Origin: Euclidia mi
Lineage: Eukaryota; Arthropoda; Insecta; Lepidoptera; Erebidae
DNA length: 64,000 nt
NCBI GenBank assembly: GCA_944739405.2
Contig: OX123182.2
Coordinates: forward strand, 16,441,326-16,505,325
Direction of reading: 5' to 3'
Positions 1 through 9,439 of the stretch are shown piece by piece. The stretch's first letter is position 1. Every line of letters starts with the position of its first letter. Made by a program: the position numbers and the translations under genes. Under the pieces are notes generated by a model. The model saw only the letters and a program-made list of their open reading frames with translations, had not been told where the DNA came from and did not search any database.

Positions 1-160
1 AATTCTCAGTAGCAGCACGGAGTCTGGTAATGTGCCCGGTACGGCAATAGGCTCGCCCCCTACTGCGCGGGACTAAATAAATCTGGCGAAAAGTGGGTGT
101 AGCAATATACCTCTGCCTACCTCTTCGGGGATATAGGCGTGAGACTATGTATGTATGTTT
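1..160 (+). mobile_element. SINE-like repeat S1, copy 1 (cut by window edge)
   Basis: The sequence from AATTCTCAGTAGCAGCACGG to a GGCGTGAG box and a (TATG)n tail recurs at 599-760, and in reverse at 36538-36770 and 54623-54720. The last 35 or so bases (CTCTGCCTACC...ACAGGCGTGAG) match the 3' end of the RTE-type LINE fragments in this window, so the 3' tail is probably shared with that LINE. No protein is encoded. Confidence 0.6.
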
Positions 161-172
161 AGTCTAACTGCC

Positions 173-497
173 GGTCCCAATATTTGATCTGTCCGTTGAT
201 TTGGCCACCAAAGATACACAATTACACATACATACATAGACTCACGCCTGTTTCCCGGAGGGGTAGGCAGAGACTACGGAACGCCATTTGTAACTATCCG
301 ATCCTGATATACCTTTCTTCCTTCATTCACTCCCATCAAGTTTCTCATGCAAGCTCTTCTGTTTAGGGTACTTCTGACATGTCCTTTTTTAGGATGTCTT
401 CAATCAAAGATACATATTTGACATATTTTGTATGGCGCTTATTGTATCAAATATGTATATCTCTAGTAGCCAAATTCATGGATCAAATATTGGGTCC
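173..497. mobile_element. Small inverted-repeat element (MITE) hosting a LINE fragment
   Basis: The ends are GGTCCCAATATTTGATC (173-189) and its near-perfect inverse (481-497, 16/17 matches). Without the LINE piece at 219-404 and one target duplicate, the element is about 130 bp. Internal CGCCATACAAA-type sequence recurs near 2950 and 37180, which supports a dispersed family. Confidence 0.5.
219..404 (-). mobile_element. Truncated 3' end of RTE-type LINE with target duplication
   Basis: On the minus strand this DNA resembles the degenerate C-terminal codons and 3' end of the same LINE seen at 33772-34026 and 34679-35163, including the SAYP-type ending. Its 3' tail is a (TATG)n-type run at about 221-237. 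The piece is flanked by an exact 10-bp direct repeat, CAAAGATACA, at 209-218 and 405-414, which is the expected target-site duplication. It lies inside the MITE at 173-497. Confidence 0.65.
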
Positions 498-598
498 TGT
501 CGTAAGTCGCGGGACTTTAACGTTAACTAAGTAATTATGTATCTAGCGTAGAGAGTACCTAACAGACTGTCGGGCAAAAGTGTTACTGGATTTTTCCG
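498..598. other. Short spacer, nothing recognised
   Basis: Unique-looking AT-rich DNA between the MITE and the second S1 copy. No open frame, repeat or signal was seen. Confidence 0.4.
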
Positions 599-760
599 AA
601 TTCTCAGTAGCAGCACGGAGTCTAGTGATGTGTCCGGTAACGACAATAGGCTCGCCCCCTATTACGTGGGACCTAAAAATTCATGGCGAAATGTGGGTGT
701 AATATAACACCTCTGCCTACCCCTTCGGGTATACAGGCGTGAGTCTATAAAATAAAATAT
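599..760 (+). mobile_element. SINE-like repeat S1, copy 2
   Basis: Second direct copy of the unit at position 1, with scattered substitutions. It has the same order: AATTCTCAGTAGCAGCACGG head, TGGCGAAATGTGGGTG middle, CTCTGCCTACCCCTTCGGG box, GGCGTGAG end, then an A/T-rich tail. The shared LINE-like 3' end again suggests mobilisation by the RTE-type LINE. Confidence 0.65.
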
Positions 761-884
761 AGAGTAACAGACTGCTAAGCGGAGGATCTCGTGCTCAAAA
801 CCCGCCGGAAATCAATGGCTTTTCGAAGTGCCTTTTAAATAGTTCATTTTCTTCGATCATTGTTCTTATTGTTCTGCATGATGT

Positions 885-1082
885 TCGAATAGCTTATCTT
901 TTGAGAACTTTATGAAGAACTCTCAGACAAGCGGGCTTCATCGCAATATTTTCCTTTACCATTCAGCCAGAATTATCAAATCAATACGTACAGTTTACCT
1001 TCGAAACGTCAGTGGTTTGCCGTAGGGTTGACCTCGGGTCACTAGAAGTGTGTTTTAGCCTCTTCACTGGACTACCGCTGCT
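885..1082 (-). mobile_element. Degenerate SINE S2 copy
   Basis: Minus-oriented and diverged. GAAGAACTCTCAGACAAGC and the TTTTCCTTTACCATT segment match the body of the better copies at 36340-36893 and 50868-51157. The right end (ACTGGACTACCGCTGC) corresponds to the tRNA-like head. Boundaries are approximate. Confidence 0.45.
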
Positions 1083-1100
1083 ATGAAAAATAAATTCTTT

Positions 1101-1529
1101 CAATCAATCAATCAATCAGCCTATCGCGGTCGACTGCTGGACAAAGGGCTCTCCCAACACGCGCCACAGTACACGGTCCTCAGCCTTCCGCATCCAGTCT
1201 GTCCCAGCCACCTTTTTCAGGTCGTCGGTCCACCTAGCCGGGGGCCGCCCCACCTTACGCTTGCCGAGGCGTGGTCTCCACTCTAGGACACGCTTGCTCC
1301 ATCGGCCATCAGTCCTTCTACAGATATGGCCAGCCCACTGCCACTTGAGCCTACTGATTCTGTGAGCTATGTCGGTAAATTTGGTTCTTTGTCGGATAAC
1401 TTCGTTTCGGATTTTATCCTTCAAAGAGACGCCAAGCATAGCCCGTTCCATAGCTCGCTGCGTGACTTTTAGTTTGTGGACTAGTCCCACTGTGAGTGTC
1501 CACGTCTCGGCATCGTACGTCATAAGAGG
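1101..1529 (-). pseudogene. 5'-truncated LINE, C-terminal reverse-transcriptase region (family B)
   Basis: The minus strand reads as about 135 codons ending near 1116. The motifs TYDAETW, KVTQRAMERAMLGVSLKD, KWQWAGHI, RRTDGRW and VGRPPARWTDD are typical of the C-terminal end of RTE-like endonuclease/reverse-transcriptase LINEs. The catalytic RT core is absent, so this is only the 3' end. The element ends in a (TTGA)n-type tail, seen as (CAAT)n at 1101-1118 on the plus strand. An exact 10-bp direct repeat, TAAATTCTTT, lies at 1091-1100 and 1530-1539: a clean target-site duplication marking a truncated insertion. The intact frame suggests it is fairly young. Confidence 0.8.
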
Positions 1530-1618
1530 TAAATTCTTTATCATCAAATAATTTATTCTACTTCTTCGTGGTTGTCTGGAAGAAATTAGAATTTACGTTT
1601 AGACCGTCCTTGTACCAT

Positions 1619-1900
1619 TGGCGACCGGTTGGCGCAGCGGGAGTGTAAGCGACTGCCACGCCGAAGGTCCCGGGTTCGATTCCCGCTCAAGTCAAACATT
1701 TGTGTGCGTGAACATGGATGTTTGTCTTGGTCTGGGTGTTTCTATGTATAATATGTATGTATTTACAAAAAAAAAGTATATATGTATGTTTATCCATTGT
1801 CTAGTACCCATAACACAAGCTCTGCTTAGCTTGGGACTAGATGGTGATGTGTGTATGTGGTAGAATATTATATTATTATATTATATTAGCTTTAGGTAAA
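1619..1900 (+). mobile_element. tRNA-derived SINE S4, copy 1
   Basis: The tRNA-like head has an A-box-like GGTTGGCGCAGCGGG and a B-box GGTTCGATTCC (about 1674-1684). The body carries CTTGGTCTGGGTGTTTCTAT and CTAGTACCCATAACACAAGC, then a TGTGGTAGAATATTATATT tail. A second copy lies at 40141-40482 in reverse. The head fits an RNA polymerase III promoter, but the sequence does not fold out as a plain tRNA gene and continues into SINE body. Confidence 0.75.
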
Positions 1901-2208
1901 TATTTTAGTTTTATTATATTTTTACAGATGTACAATAGGTATTATCTATCTATATTTCAGTCTGCTTTCATAACTGATAACGTGAACCATTGCACAATAG
2001 GTAGGTTTGTAAAATTACAAGGATTTGTTAAAGATTTTAAGAAAAGCTGTACCAAACGTGAAATATTTGCAAAATAATAATCTATTAAAATGATTGCAAA
2101 TTGAAACGTATTTTTATTTCCAATCATTAATATTTTGTCTACCTGTACTAATTTCGACGAAAACATTTCTATGTCATCATCCGGTTGCAAACAAGACTTA
2201 CCTGCGTC
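1901..2208. other. AT-rich spacer, nothing recognised
   Basis: The frames on both strands here show no family-like motif, splice sites or repeat kinship, and I regard them as chance. Confidence 0.35.
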
Positions 2209-2218
2209 TTGCAATCTT

Positions 2219-2795
2219 TTTTTTTTGTTTTACGAGGTGGAAAATCCCTTCGGATCTCCGACTCTTGGGGAAATGAGAGCCGGAGTATGTGGTGTAATGG
2301 TGTTACCACCAAGAACCACCACGACTTTCTCATGTACCTACCCGTGTGTCGGAGGGTCGGGTATCGCCGAAGCATTCGTCGCAACCCTCTGACGGGTATT
2401 GGCCTGCCAGATGGTCAGGCGGGCTCCGAACAAAACCCCATTGGCGGCGGATGAACATGTTGGGCTCCGCCGCCAAAACACCCAGCGGCCGCAGAGAATA
2501 GGGAGGACGCAACACCGCATCTCCTCTTCCTCTGCGGGAGCACCACGACGCAACAATGGTGCTCCCCCATTTGGTCGCGGGAGACAGGGCGCGAGGCAAC
2601 GCAACACCGACACGCCTCTTCTCCTGCGACCGCGCCCGACTGCGAGGGACAGACAGAACTGTCCTCCGCACCCGCACTTTGGACGCATCCTACGCAGGCC
2701 TCACCCAAGCTCACGTGGAGCGTCCCCTCCCGGGATCCAGCTTAGCTTCACCGTGGGTGTACCTCAAACCCACGGTTACTTCTTACGGGTTGCAC
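2219..2795 (-). mobile_element. GC-rich 3' end of a non-LTR retrotransposon, 5'-truncated
   Basis: The segment is much richer in G+C than its surroundings and ends on the minus strand in an A-run (T-run at about 2219-2230 on the plus strand). The direct repeat CTTGCAATCT stands at 2209-2218 and 2796-2805; with two mismatches it extends to about 15 bp. A poly(A) tail plus target duplication is the signature of LINE insertion. Overlapping open frames on both strands reflect high GC, not conserved protein, so the family is not identified. It is probably a 3' UTR or late ORF2 part. Confidence 0.6.
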
Positions 2796-2805
2796 CTTGC
2801 AATCT

Positions 2806-3545
2806 CCTACCTACAGTATAACTAGATTTTACAGAATATTTAGCTTTTCCACAGAGCGACTGCTGTCTGACTTACCTACTACAGAATCCAATATTTGAAC
2901 TATCCATTTTCTGTAGAATTTAGATTCGTTTTTGATATAAGCTCCATACAAAATATGTCAAACACGAATCTCGAATCTCAAAATCCATGTACGGATCGAA
3001 AGTTGAAACTGACCGTTAGGCAAGACAAATGGATAGCGATCAGTGCCAGTATATACAAGGGTACTGAACGCTGATAACGAAATTCTAAGATCTTTATGAC
3101 AGTCGGGACTGAAGTCTTAACGTGCTCTTCTAGGTACGGGCAAAGAGATGAGATATTTACATAGAGGCGCATTTCATAGGGGTGCTTTGAAGACAAACTT
3201 TCTGCGACTCAAATTGCCGCTTGGCGGCGTGGCAGTCGCGCTGCGGCAGCTGTCTCTCTCTCTCCTCCAGTATATTTTAACTACGAGACGAGAGCGAGAG
3301 AGACGGAGAACGACGCCAGCGCCGCCAACGGTGCCAACTACGAACTAAACTATAGACAGTCCCCACTTGGAATCGGCTCACGAAATCCTTAAGAACTGCG
3401 CTTCAATGTAAATCCGTATTCATTGACTCGGGTCAAACAACAGCCTACAATTTAATTAGCACATCTAAGGGCTAGCGCATATCTGACCCGCTCAGGAATT
3501 ATGAATTTTTGTAATTGGATTTTGGACATTATTTAAATGAAGAAG
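2806..3545. other. No gene; weak MITE remnant and a GC patch
   Basis: 2890-2965 weakly resembles the MITE at 173-497 (CCAATATTTGAAC, CTCCATACAAAATATGTCAA). 3200-3340 is GC-richer, with CTCTCTCTCT and GAGAGCGAGAGAGA runs that are roughly complementary. No gene could be supported. Confidence 0.35.
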
Positions 3546-3549
3546 TAGT

Positions 3550-3695
3550 TTGATATTGGAAAATGCCCTCCGCTGCGCTTCACTATATGCGCCCACCCTA
3601 AATATCAGTAGTGGCTGCTGTAGGTGTGAACCCTGCACATCTCTGCATGGCAGTATCTTGGTGACTTTACTAGGCTATCGCTGCCTGTATGAAAC
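3550..3695 (-). mobile_element. Degenerate SINE S2 head
   Basis: GGCAGTATCTTGGTGACTT followed by TACTAGGCTATCGCTGCC matches, on the minus strand, the S2 tRNA-like head (GCAGCGATAGCCTAGTGG). The body is heavily diverged and the boundary is uncertain. Confidence 0.45.
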
Positions 3696-3718
3696 TATGA
3701 TAGAAAGTACTTATAATC

Positions 3719-3975
3719 GGGCCCAATTCTCCTAAATAAATACAGTTTCGATATGATGTCAGTGTCACACTTACGTCACAAAAAGCGTATTCTTCCTTGT
3801 ATTCTTCTATGATTGAACGAAATCGTAAATTGAAACAACTGTCAAAAAATGTGTCAACGACGAACTGTTTGTTTATTTCAAATTATATGATAATGACATT
3901 AGGTTATCAGAATACCGCTTCTGAGTTCATTCAAAATATAATATCAATGTCATATAAAAATACGAGAATTGGGCC
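3719..3975 (+). mobile_element. MITE T1, copy A
   Basis: A 257-bp element with 12-bp terminal inverted repeats GGCCCAATTCTC (3720-3731) and GAGAATTGGGCC (3964-3975). It has no transposase. Copy B, about 80-90% similar by eye, lies inverted at 4216-4477, and a TIR fragment is at 28638-28655. The TIR family was not matched to a named superfamily. Confidence 0.7.
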
Positions 3976-4082
3976 TCGTGTGTGCATCGATTTCGATTGT
4001 GCCAAAAGTTTTTTTGGCGGCTGCCTGTGATTTCTTATTATGAAAAAATCTAAAGGCAATTTACCCCGATAAGCATTAGCTT

Positions 4083-4130
4083 ATCTTTCTAACGTTACCC
4101 TAGTATTAACTAGGGTAACGTTAGAAAGAT
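4083..4130. repeat. Perfect 22-bp palindrome with 4-base loop
   Basis: The arms 4083-4104 and 4109-4130 are exact inverse complements (core CTTTCTAACGTTACCCTAGT) around ATTA. The palindrome lies in the spacer between the two inverted T1 MITEs, near the centre of a larger inverted structure spanning 3719-4477. Confidence 0.9.
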
Positions 4131-4215
4131 ATTAGAGCAACACCGTCCAGTGGAAACACCAATAGGCGCAGGGCTGGCGATTCTGTCTGTTACATACCGT
4201 GCAGCCTCGTACAGA

Positions 4216-4477
4216 GGCCCAATTCTCGTATTTTTATATGACATTGATTGATATTAAATTTTGAATTCACTCAGAAGCAGTAGGTATTCTGATAACCTAA
4301 TGTCATTATCGTATAATTTGAAATAAACAGTTCGTCGTTAACATAAATATTTTGACACTTGTTTAAATTTACGATCTCGTTACGATTTCCCTAAATCATA
4401 GAAGAATACGATTTTTGTGACGTAAGTATGACACTGACATCTTATCGAAACTGTATTTATTTAGGAGGATTGGGCCC
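4216..4477 (-). mobile_element. MITE T1, copy B (inverted)
   Basis: Inverse copy of 3719-3975, carrying the same landmarks reversed (CAGTTCGTCG, GGTTATC..., GACGTAAGT, CTGTATTTATTTAGGAG). Ends are GGCCCAATTCTC (4216-4227) and ATTGGGCCC (4469-4477). With copy A it makes a stem of about 260 bp with a 240-bp loop. Confidence 0.7.
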
Positions 4478-4771
4478 CTGGTCAATGATTGAAAAAACTT
4501 TACGAAATTGATACTTACGTACGATAAAATTATCAGTAAAGGCCATAAAGTAGCTGTATCGCGCTATGGTATTTCGCAGTAGCGATATAGGGGTTGTAGA
4601 ACATTGGACGTCAACTCATGACGATGATACGTACCTACCTAGGTATGTAGGTAGCTGGAAGGTTACCTTCACTTGTAACATCATCATCTTCCATGCGTAT
4701 TGCCAGTAATCCCACTCCTTGCTTTCAAGTTGTGAATAACTCTATCCTCGCTTTATACATATATCTACTTG
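4478..4771. other. Spacer, nothing recognised
   Basis: Contains only TACGTACCTACCTAGG-type simple sequence near 4630. No gene or repeat kin was found. Confidence 0.35.
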
Positions 4772-4985
4772 ATGAGCCCGCGGTTACACCCGCGTTATTT
4801 AAGACTACTGCTCCGCCCCCGTGGCTTATAGCGTGATGTTATATTAGCCTATAGCCTTCCGTGGACAATGGGCTATCTCACACTGAAAAATTTTTCGGAC
4901 CAGTAGTTTCTGAGATTAGCGCGTTCAACCAAACAAACAAACTCTTCAGCTATACAACGTGTAATGGAAATAACGCACATCCTCA
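4772..4985 (+). mobile_element. LINE 3' tail L-a, copy 1
   Basis: Shares GATGAGCCCGCGGTTAC, GTTATTTAAG.CTACTGCTC, CTATAGCCTTCC and ACTCTTCAGCT in the same order with 37211-37381 and the split copy at 59017-60035. It looks like the 3' end of a CR1-type non-LTR element. No protein is preserved. Confidence 0.6.
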
Positions 4986-5983
4986 GACACCCCAATTAGA
5001 AAATCTTGTTACAATCATAATGCATGCATTGAAATATTTTTTTTATTTGCGTAAATAATGTTTTTTAAAGAAAGTATTAACTCAATTAAAAGTGAAAATC
5101 GTGGTCACTCTAAATCTGCGCACGCACACAAACGTAACGGTTGCTATGGTAAACAAACAACAGCGATCTGATAGGAACGAAACATGATACGATATAACAA
5201 AATGTATGAAATTCAGTCTGTAAACCACACTCTGATAGAGTGGGGTTTACAAAAATGATGTTTGAACAATTTGTCGGCTACTGTTGATATTACCAAAGAT
5301 ATTATGAGTATTTCTTTCCATCACACTTTTAAGCTATGGTGTGGACAGTCGAATCATTTATTGTTTGTTATTAATATGCACGATCTATTGTTTCTTAACA
5401 TCGTAAGTGACTATTGTGACTATCTTAACTTAATCAGATAAAATAAAAGAATATCAATGAGAGAAATAAACAAGAACGGCGTGTTTAACGTTGTTTTGTG
5501 AATCTAAATACTTACAATAATAGAATAATAAAATAACTTACAGGCTTAAATCACAATTCTTTCGTCCACGCAGCACTTCAGTATTTCCTCACAAATCACA
5601 TATTTTCACTGTTTCAAAAGCAGCTAGTATCTTAAGGCGAGGTGGGCGTACTTTTGAGTTTTTTAAAATCGTCTGAGACATATAAAATAGCTTTTTTAAA
5701 TTCTAAGTAAAAGATATGTGTTAGTTGAGGACATTGTCTAGTCAAAATCGCATTCAGTCACAAGACATAATGAACTTCACTCGATAGAAAAAAATCCCAA
5801 AGTCACCTTCTTTCGGAATGTTTTTTCAATATTATGACTATAACACTGATGTTTTACACTTCATTTTTGTACTAAATTAAAGATACTAAACAGTTACACA
5901 CAAATTCGCAGAGTTTGACTTGATGAAATAATTTTCTGAATTACTATGTTTAAATACCAACTAAATGCGCTTCGGTGGGCCCG
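4986..5983. other. Noncoding, one short hairpin
   Basis: AT-rich with no gene. A 14-bp imperfect hairpin lies at 5220-5250 (GTAAACCACACTCT / AGAGTGGGGTTTAC, one mismatch, 3-base loop). The right end grades into the candidate promoter at 5985. Confidence 0.4.
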
Positions 5984-5984
5984 T

Positions 5985-6018
5985 TCAGTCGCGCGCCGGC
6001 GCTTACGAAGGGCAGACC
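5985..6018 (+). promoter_or_regulatory. Candidate TATA-less core promoter: Inr + DPE
   Basis: TCAGTC at 5985-5990 matches the arthropod initiator TCAKTY exactly, which puts +1 at the A, 5987. At +28 to +32 (6014-6018) the bases AGACC fit the downstream promoter element consensus RGWYV exactly. Inr-DPE function depends on this spacing. The surroundings are GC-rich (GCGCGCCGGCGC) in an AT-rich neighbourhood, and a splice donor follows at 6084. This rests on sequence only; no TATA box is seen upstream. Confidence 0.5.
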
Positions 6019-6083
6019 TGTCGGATTTTTCTGCGACAGTTTCTTGTGAATTCGTTATCAAGTCATAATCGGCAATAAACAAG
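5987..6083 (+). other. Candidate noncoding first exon (97 nt)
   Basis: Runs from the predicted start site to AAG|GTAAGC (intron from 6084). It contains no ATG, as expected for a 5' leader. The next plausible acceptor on this strand is GTTCGGTTTTCAG at 7711-7723, leading into the candidate coding region at 7741-8201. Alternatively this is only a GC-rich patch with chance motifs. Confidence 0.4.
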
Positions 6084-7059
6084 GTAAGCGAAAACAGTCG
6101 CGTGAGGCAATAAAATCAACAAATAAAATAACACACTTCAAAGATATGTGAAGAAGTAAGTACATCTTTAATTTTTTAATGTAATTTGGTCTATAATGTA
6201 TTAAAATTAGAATTCATTTTAGCTCTGTCTCTTTCGCTATGATTTTTGATAATTAATATTTTGTGTACCTATATTGGTACACCTGTCTAGTCGTTGTAGT
6301 GCCATAGTATAAGAAGATCAGTGGTGAAGATTAGACTGACTAAGATTTTTGATCATTCATCTTGCATATTTTCACTACCACAGAGTAAAAAGTAATACAG
6401 AGGGTAAACATTAGAAATCTTATTTGAATTTGACTGAAGACCGTTCTGACGAGGCAGCTCGGTGTTTGAGGCTGTCGTGCGTGGTAGCGTTCTTACAATA
6501 TAAATAATTATATATTTTCGTGGGGTTTTGTTTACCGTAAACATAATAATAATTTATAACTTCATATTTTTGGTGCCTATTTCATAACATGATATATGTA
6601 AATACTTTGTTCAAATAAAGCAAAAACTACAAAATTAATTACCAAGCAATATTCTAGGTATTCTATTTACTTTTTATTGTAGGTCTATGGAGCAGGCTAA
6701 AAAACTAACATAGATACGGCCGCACTATCTTATAAAACTGTCACCTGTAGATACACCTGAACATAGGTAAGTAATTTCCAGGAGATAAGTGTACAGGTAG
6801 TGCTTTCTAAACTTATTTATTTACAATTCAATTGGGACTAAACACGATAAATATACAGTTTGTAGTGCTTACGTCCACACTGCTTCATCCTGAATAATTA
6901 CATATTATATCTTCTTCCTCCTAGCGTTATCCCAGTTTCAACGCGGGGTCCGCTTTCACGGAGCGACTGCCTGTCTGACCTCCGCAACCCCAAGGGATAG
7001 CGATATTCTAAGGTTTAGACTAGTGTCCGTTATTTAGAAGGTACTGACGTCCTATAAAG
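6084..7059. other. No gene recognised (possible intron)
   Basis: AT-rich with no dispersed repeat recognised except GC-richer sequence at 6940-7060 leading into the SINE head. It would be intronic if the exon model 5987-6083 to 7724 holds. Confidence 0.3.
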
Positions 7060-7181
7060 ACTGTCAAGCGATAATTAATAATTCAATACGCACTTAACTT
7101 CGAAAAGTCATTGGTGCCGTGGAGTCGAACCCGATCTGCATGGCAGTCTGATGGTATCTCCACTAGGCTATCGCTGCCTAA
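7060..7181 (-). mobile_element. SINE S2 head, partial copy
   Basis: On the minus strand GGCAGCGATAGCCTAGTGGA (A-box) is followed by a B-box-like GGTTCGACTCC and ACGGCACCAATGACTTTTCG. It matches the heads at 36893 and 51157. The downstream body differs from the other copies. Confidence 0.65.
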
Positions 7182-7235
7182 GTGTAAAGTCCAGCAGTGG
7201 ACTGTTACAGGCTGTGATGTGATGTAATACTGTAC

Positions 7236-7470
7236 ATTCCATACGCGAATGGCGTAGTGGTTTGAGCAGTCGCCTCACCGCGCACTACTGCGCCAAGTTT
7301 TGTGGGTTCGAATCCAACACAGGCCAATTCTTTGTGTGATCCACAAATAATTGTTCTGAGTCTGGAAGTACTTTGTGTCCGTTGATTTTATGTTTGTTAA
7401 ATCCCACGCGACACAAGGATTGTTACTTAGTGCGGGAGTTTTCTTAAAAATTACTTTCTCTTTGGTGAAG
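7236..7470 (+). mobile_element. tRNA-derived SINE S3, best copy
   Basis: The head GAATGGCGTAGTGGTTTGAG (A-box) and GGGTTCGAATCC (B-box) precede a body with TTTGTGTGATCCACAAATAA, CTGAGTCTGG and CTTTGTGTCCGTTGATTTT. Other copies lie at 10470, 39460, 41613, 42425, 50230 and 56505. It is not a tRNA gene: the acceptor stem is lacking and the body continues. Confidence 0.75.
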
Positions 7471-7483
7471 GAATAGAATACAG

Positions 7484-7700
7484 TGCTCACCACCCCATTT
7501 CGTCTCGTGGGTGTCGTAGAAGGCAACTAAGGGAATTGAGTATGAGATTAATTTGCGTACTAAAGAGATGAAAAACTCGAAACAAAACCGTATACCAACC
7601 CGTCTGGTCAGCGTGGTATAGTAAACTACATCCTTCCTTTGGGAAGAGGCTTAAGTCCAGCAGTACACTGTTACAGGCTGTGATGTGATATACTGTTACT
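7484..7700 (+). mobile_element. Repeat S5 (tail ending in GAT-rich run), copy 1
   Basis: Landmarks are CACCACCCCATTTCGTC, GGGTGTCGTA, CCAACCCGTCTGGTCAGCG and CCAGCAGTACACTGTTACAGG, then TGTGATGTGAT. The same order is found at 10800, 22786 and 48804 (reverse). It is probably a non-autonomous LINE/SINE tail. It abuts S3 copy 7236-7470 in the same orientation. Confidence 0.6.
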
Positions 7701-7740
7701 CACATAATGTGTTCGGTTTTCAGGCATGCAAACAATGTAA

Positions 7741-8201
7741 TATGTAACAACATGGCTGACGTGTCCAAAGACTCTTTTCATTAGATTGGATCCTGTCGGT
7801 CCACAACAAATTGTAACGTAAGTATCACATTTTGCATGATATATTTACTATTCTAAATGTTTATTTTTTTGACATCTTATTAACCCTGTGTAAATATTAA
7901 AAACAATTAGAATCCAGTAATAACCTAAAAAACGTTACACATCACATGCATTCTTTATTTCAGAGATACTGAAGAGCTAGAAATCTCGCCTATCGTAGAG
8001 AATGTACTCAAAGGAGATGAATTCCAGCCTATTACAAGACGCCGAATTGTAATTATTATATTTTACAGGAGTTACAAGAAAAAACTCGCCATAAAGATTT
8101 ATTTAAACTTCCGCTTAATTAGTGAAAAACGACGAGGACTTCTACCGGTTTTTGGTTTTGAATGCAATATGTGCAAACTAGTTAAGTATATGCCTAAATA
8201 A
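7741..8201 (+). CDS. Candidate two-exon coding region, unknown protein (partial or pseudogene)
   Basis: One frame is open from 7741 to a donor AAC|GTAAGT (exon end 7817) and resumes after TTCTTTATTTCAG (7951-7963) in matching phase, running 78 more codons to TAA at 8199-8201. The intron would be 146 nt, a normal insect size. The product is acidic at first (DTEELEISPIVENVLKGDEF), then basic (ITRRR, YRSYKKK, SEKRRG) with a CNMC pair near the C terminus. I do not recognise the family. Oddities: the frame has no ATG; a TAA (7738-7740) directly precedes it; an ATG in strong context (ACAACATGG, 7752) lies in another frame and stops after 10 codons, immediately beside an acceptor-like TTTTCATTAG. 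A decayed gene, a microexon starting at 7785, or chance are all possible. Confidence 0.35.
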
Positions 8202-9439
8202 TATATTGAAATACCTAGATACATTTAATTGTTTTATTTTATACCCTTTATTATATTTATGGCAATCAATAAGTAAGGCTGTAATAATCTTTGATGAAAA
8301 CTTAGCTCACGAAATTAAACAATTATCCATGATTAGATATGGTTAGAACTGCGTCGATGTCAGACTTGTTACCCAAAAAGAAAGTAGTAGGTTGGGTTAG
8401 AACTGCGACCATACAACGAACAAGCGAAGCGAGCGATCCTCAGCAGATGCCGCCGAGTGTCATAAACAAATTTAATAATAAATTTTATAAATAACTTTTA
8501 TACTAACTGAACGATATGAAGATAAATATAGGACTTTGATTTACTTTTTTAATTTACTTTACTTTTATATGATTAACAAAAATCATTGAGTTGAATTTAT
8601 TTAAAGTAAGTATTATATGTATTAATTATTATTTAATGAAATGAAATATGAGAAAAAGTAATGTGCAAAGAAATTTTACAAAACCGTTGTCTATAAAACA
8701 CGTACAAAACTGTTCCTAAACTCATATCAAACATACCAAAAGCAAACTTGCTGTTCATTTTCTAATAATTAGGTAATCGTATTATTCTTCTTTTTATATT
8801 CGTACATAAGTAGATCATTACTACTTCATTTATTTACGAAACTCTATGTTTACTATAAACAAACTTTGATCATAAAACTAATATTTCTAACGTCAAATAA
8901 AGTTATTATGCTGCTTATTTCTATACTGTGGCGCTGGCGAGGGCACGCGCGAGTTCACAGTCGCTGCGGCCGCGCGAAGTAATTCACGCGCGGTCGGGAC
9001 GGCGCTAAATGCCTACTTTTGCGCGACTACCTGGCCTTAATTAATTAACTACTCGGCACTTTTTCTGTCGTCACAATAAACTGGTGATTTATTATTTCTC
9101 CACAATGAGAAAGTCCATGGGTGACAAGTCAACATCAAGATGATGTTGAACTTTTCACTTTGTTGTTGAATGATTGAATTATACACCATTACACATTTTG
9201 TAAACAAGTGAACTTTTAAAAAGGTTTTCACAGCACTCACTGATAGAATCAGATAGATATTCCCGGTTGTACTTGTCATAACATAACATGTCTAAGCGCA
9301 TCGCCCGCTGCGCTTGTCATGCGCCATCGCGAGCGAGACATTACGTCTCGCTCTTTCCCGTTGTTTATTACCTACGTTAGTGAAAGATAGATGATAGACA
9401 TTTTGGTGGTCAATTGTGTGCTATTGTCTTTTGCCGTCT
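8202..9439. other. No gene; GC-rich patch near 8930-9010
   Basis: A possible AATAAA for the preceding candidate lies near 8476. 8930-9010 is CpG-rich (CGCGCGAGTT, GCGGCCGCGCGAAG) and promoter-like, but no donor or initiator pair could be supported. The rest is plain AT-rich DNA. Confidence 0.3.

Noticed and set aside
2330..2825. Several overlapping 80-140-codon frames on both strands
   Set aside because: High-GC DNA inside a LINE 3' fragment. The frames are mutual shadows and carry no family motif.
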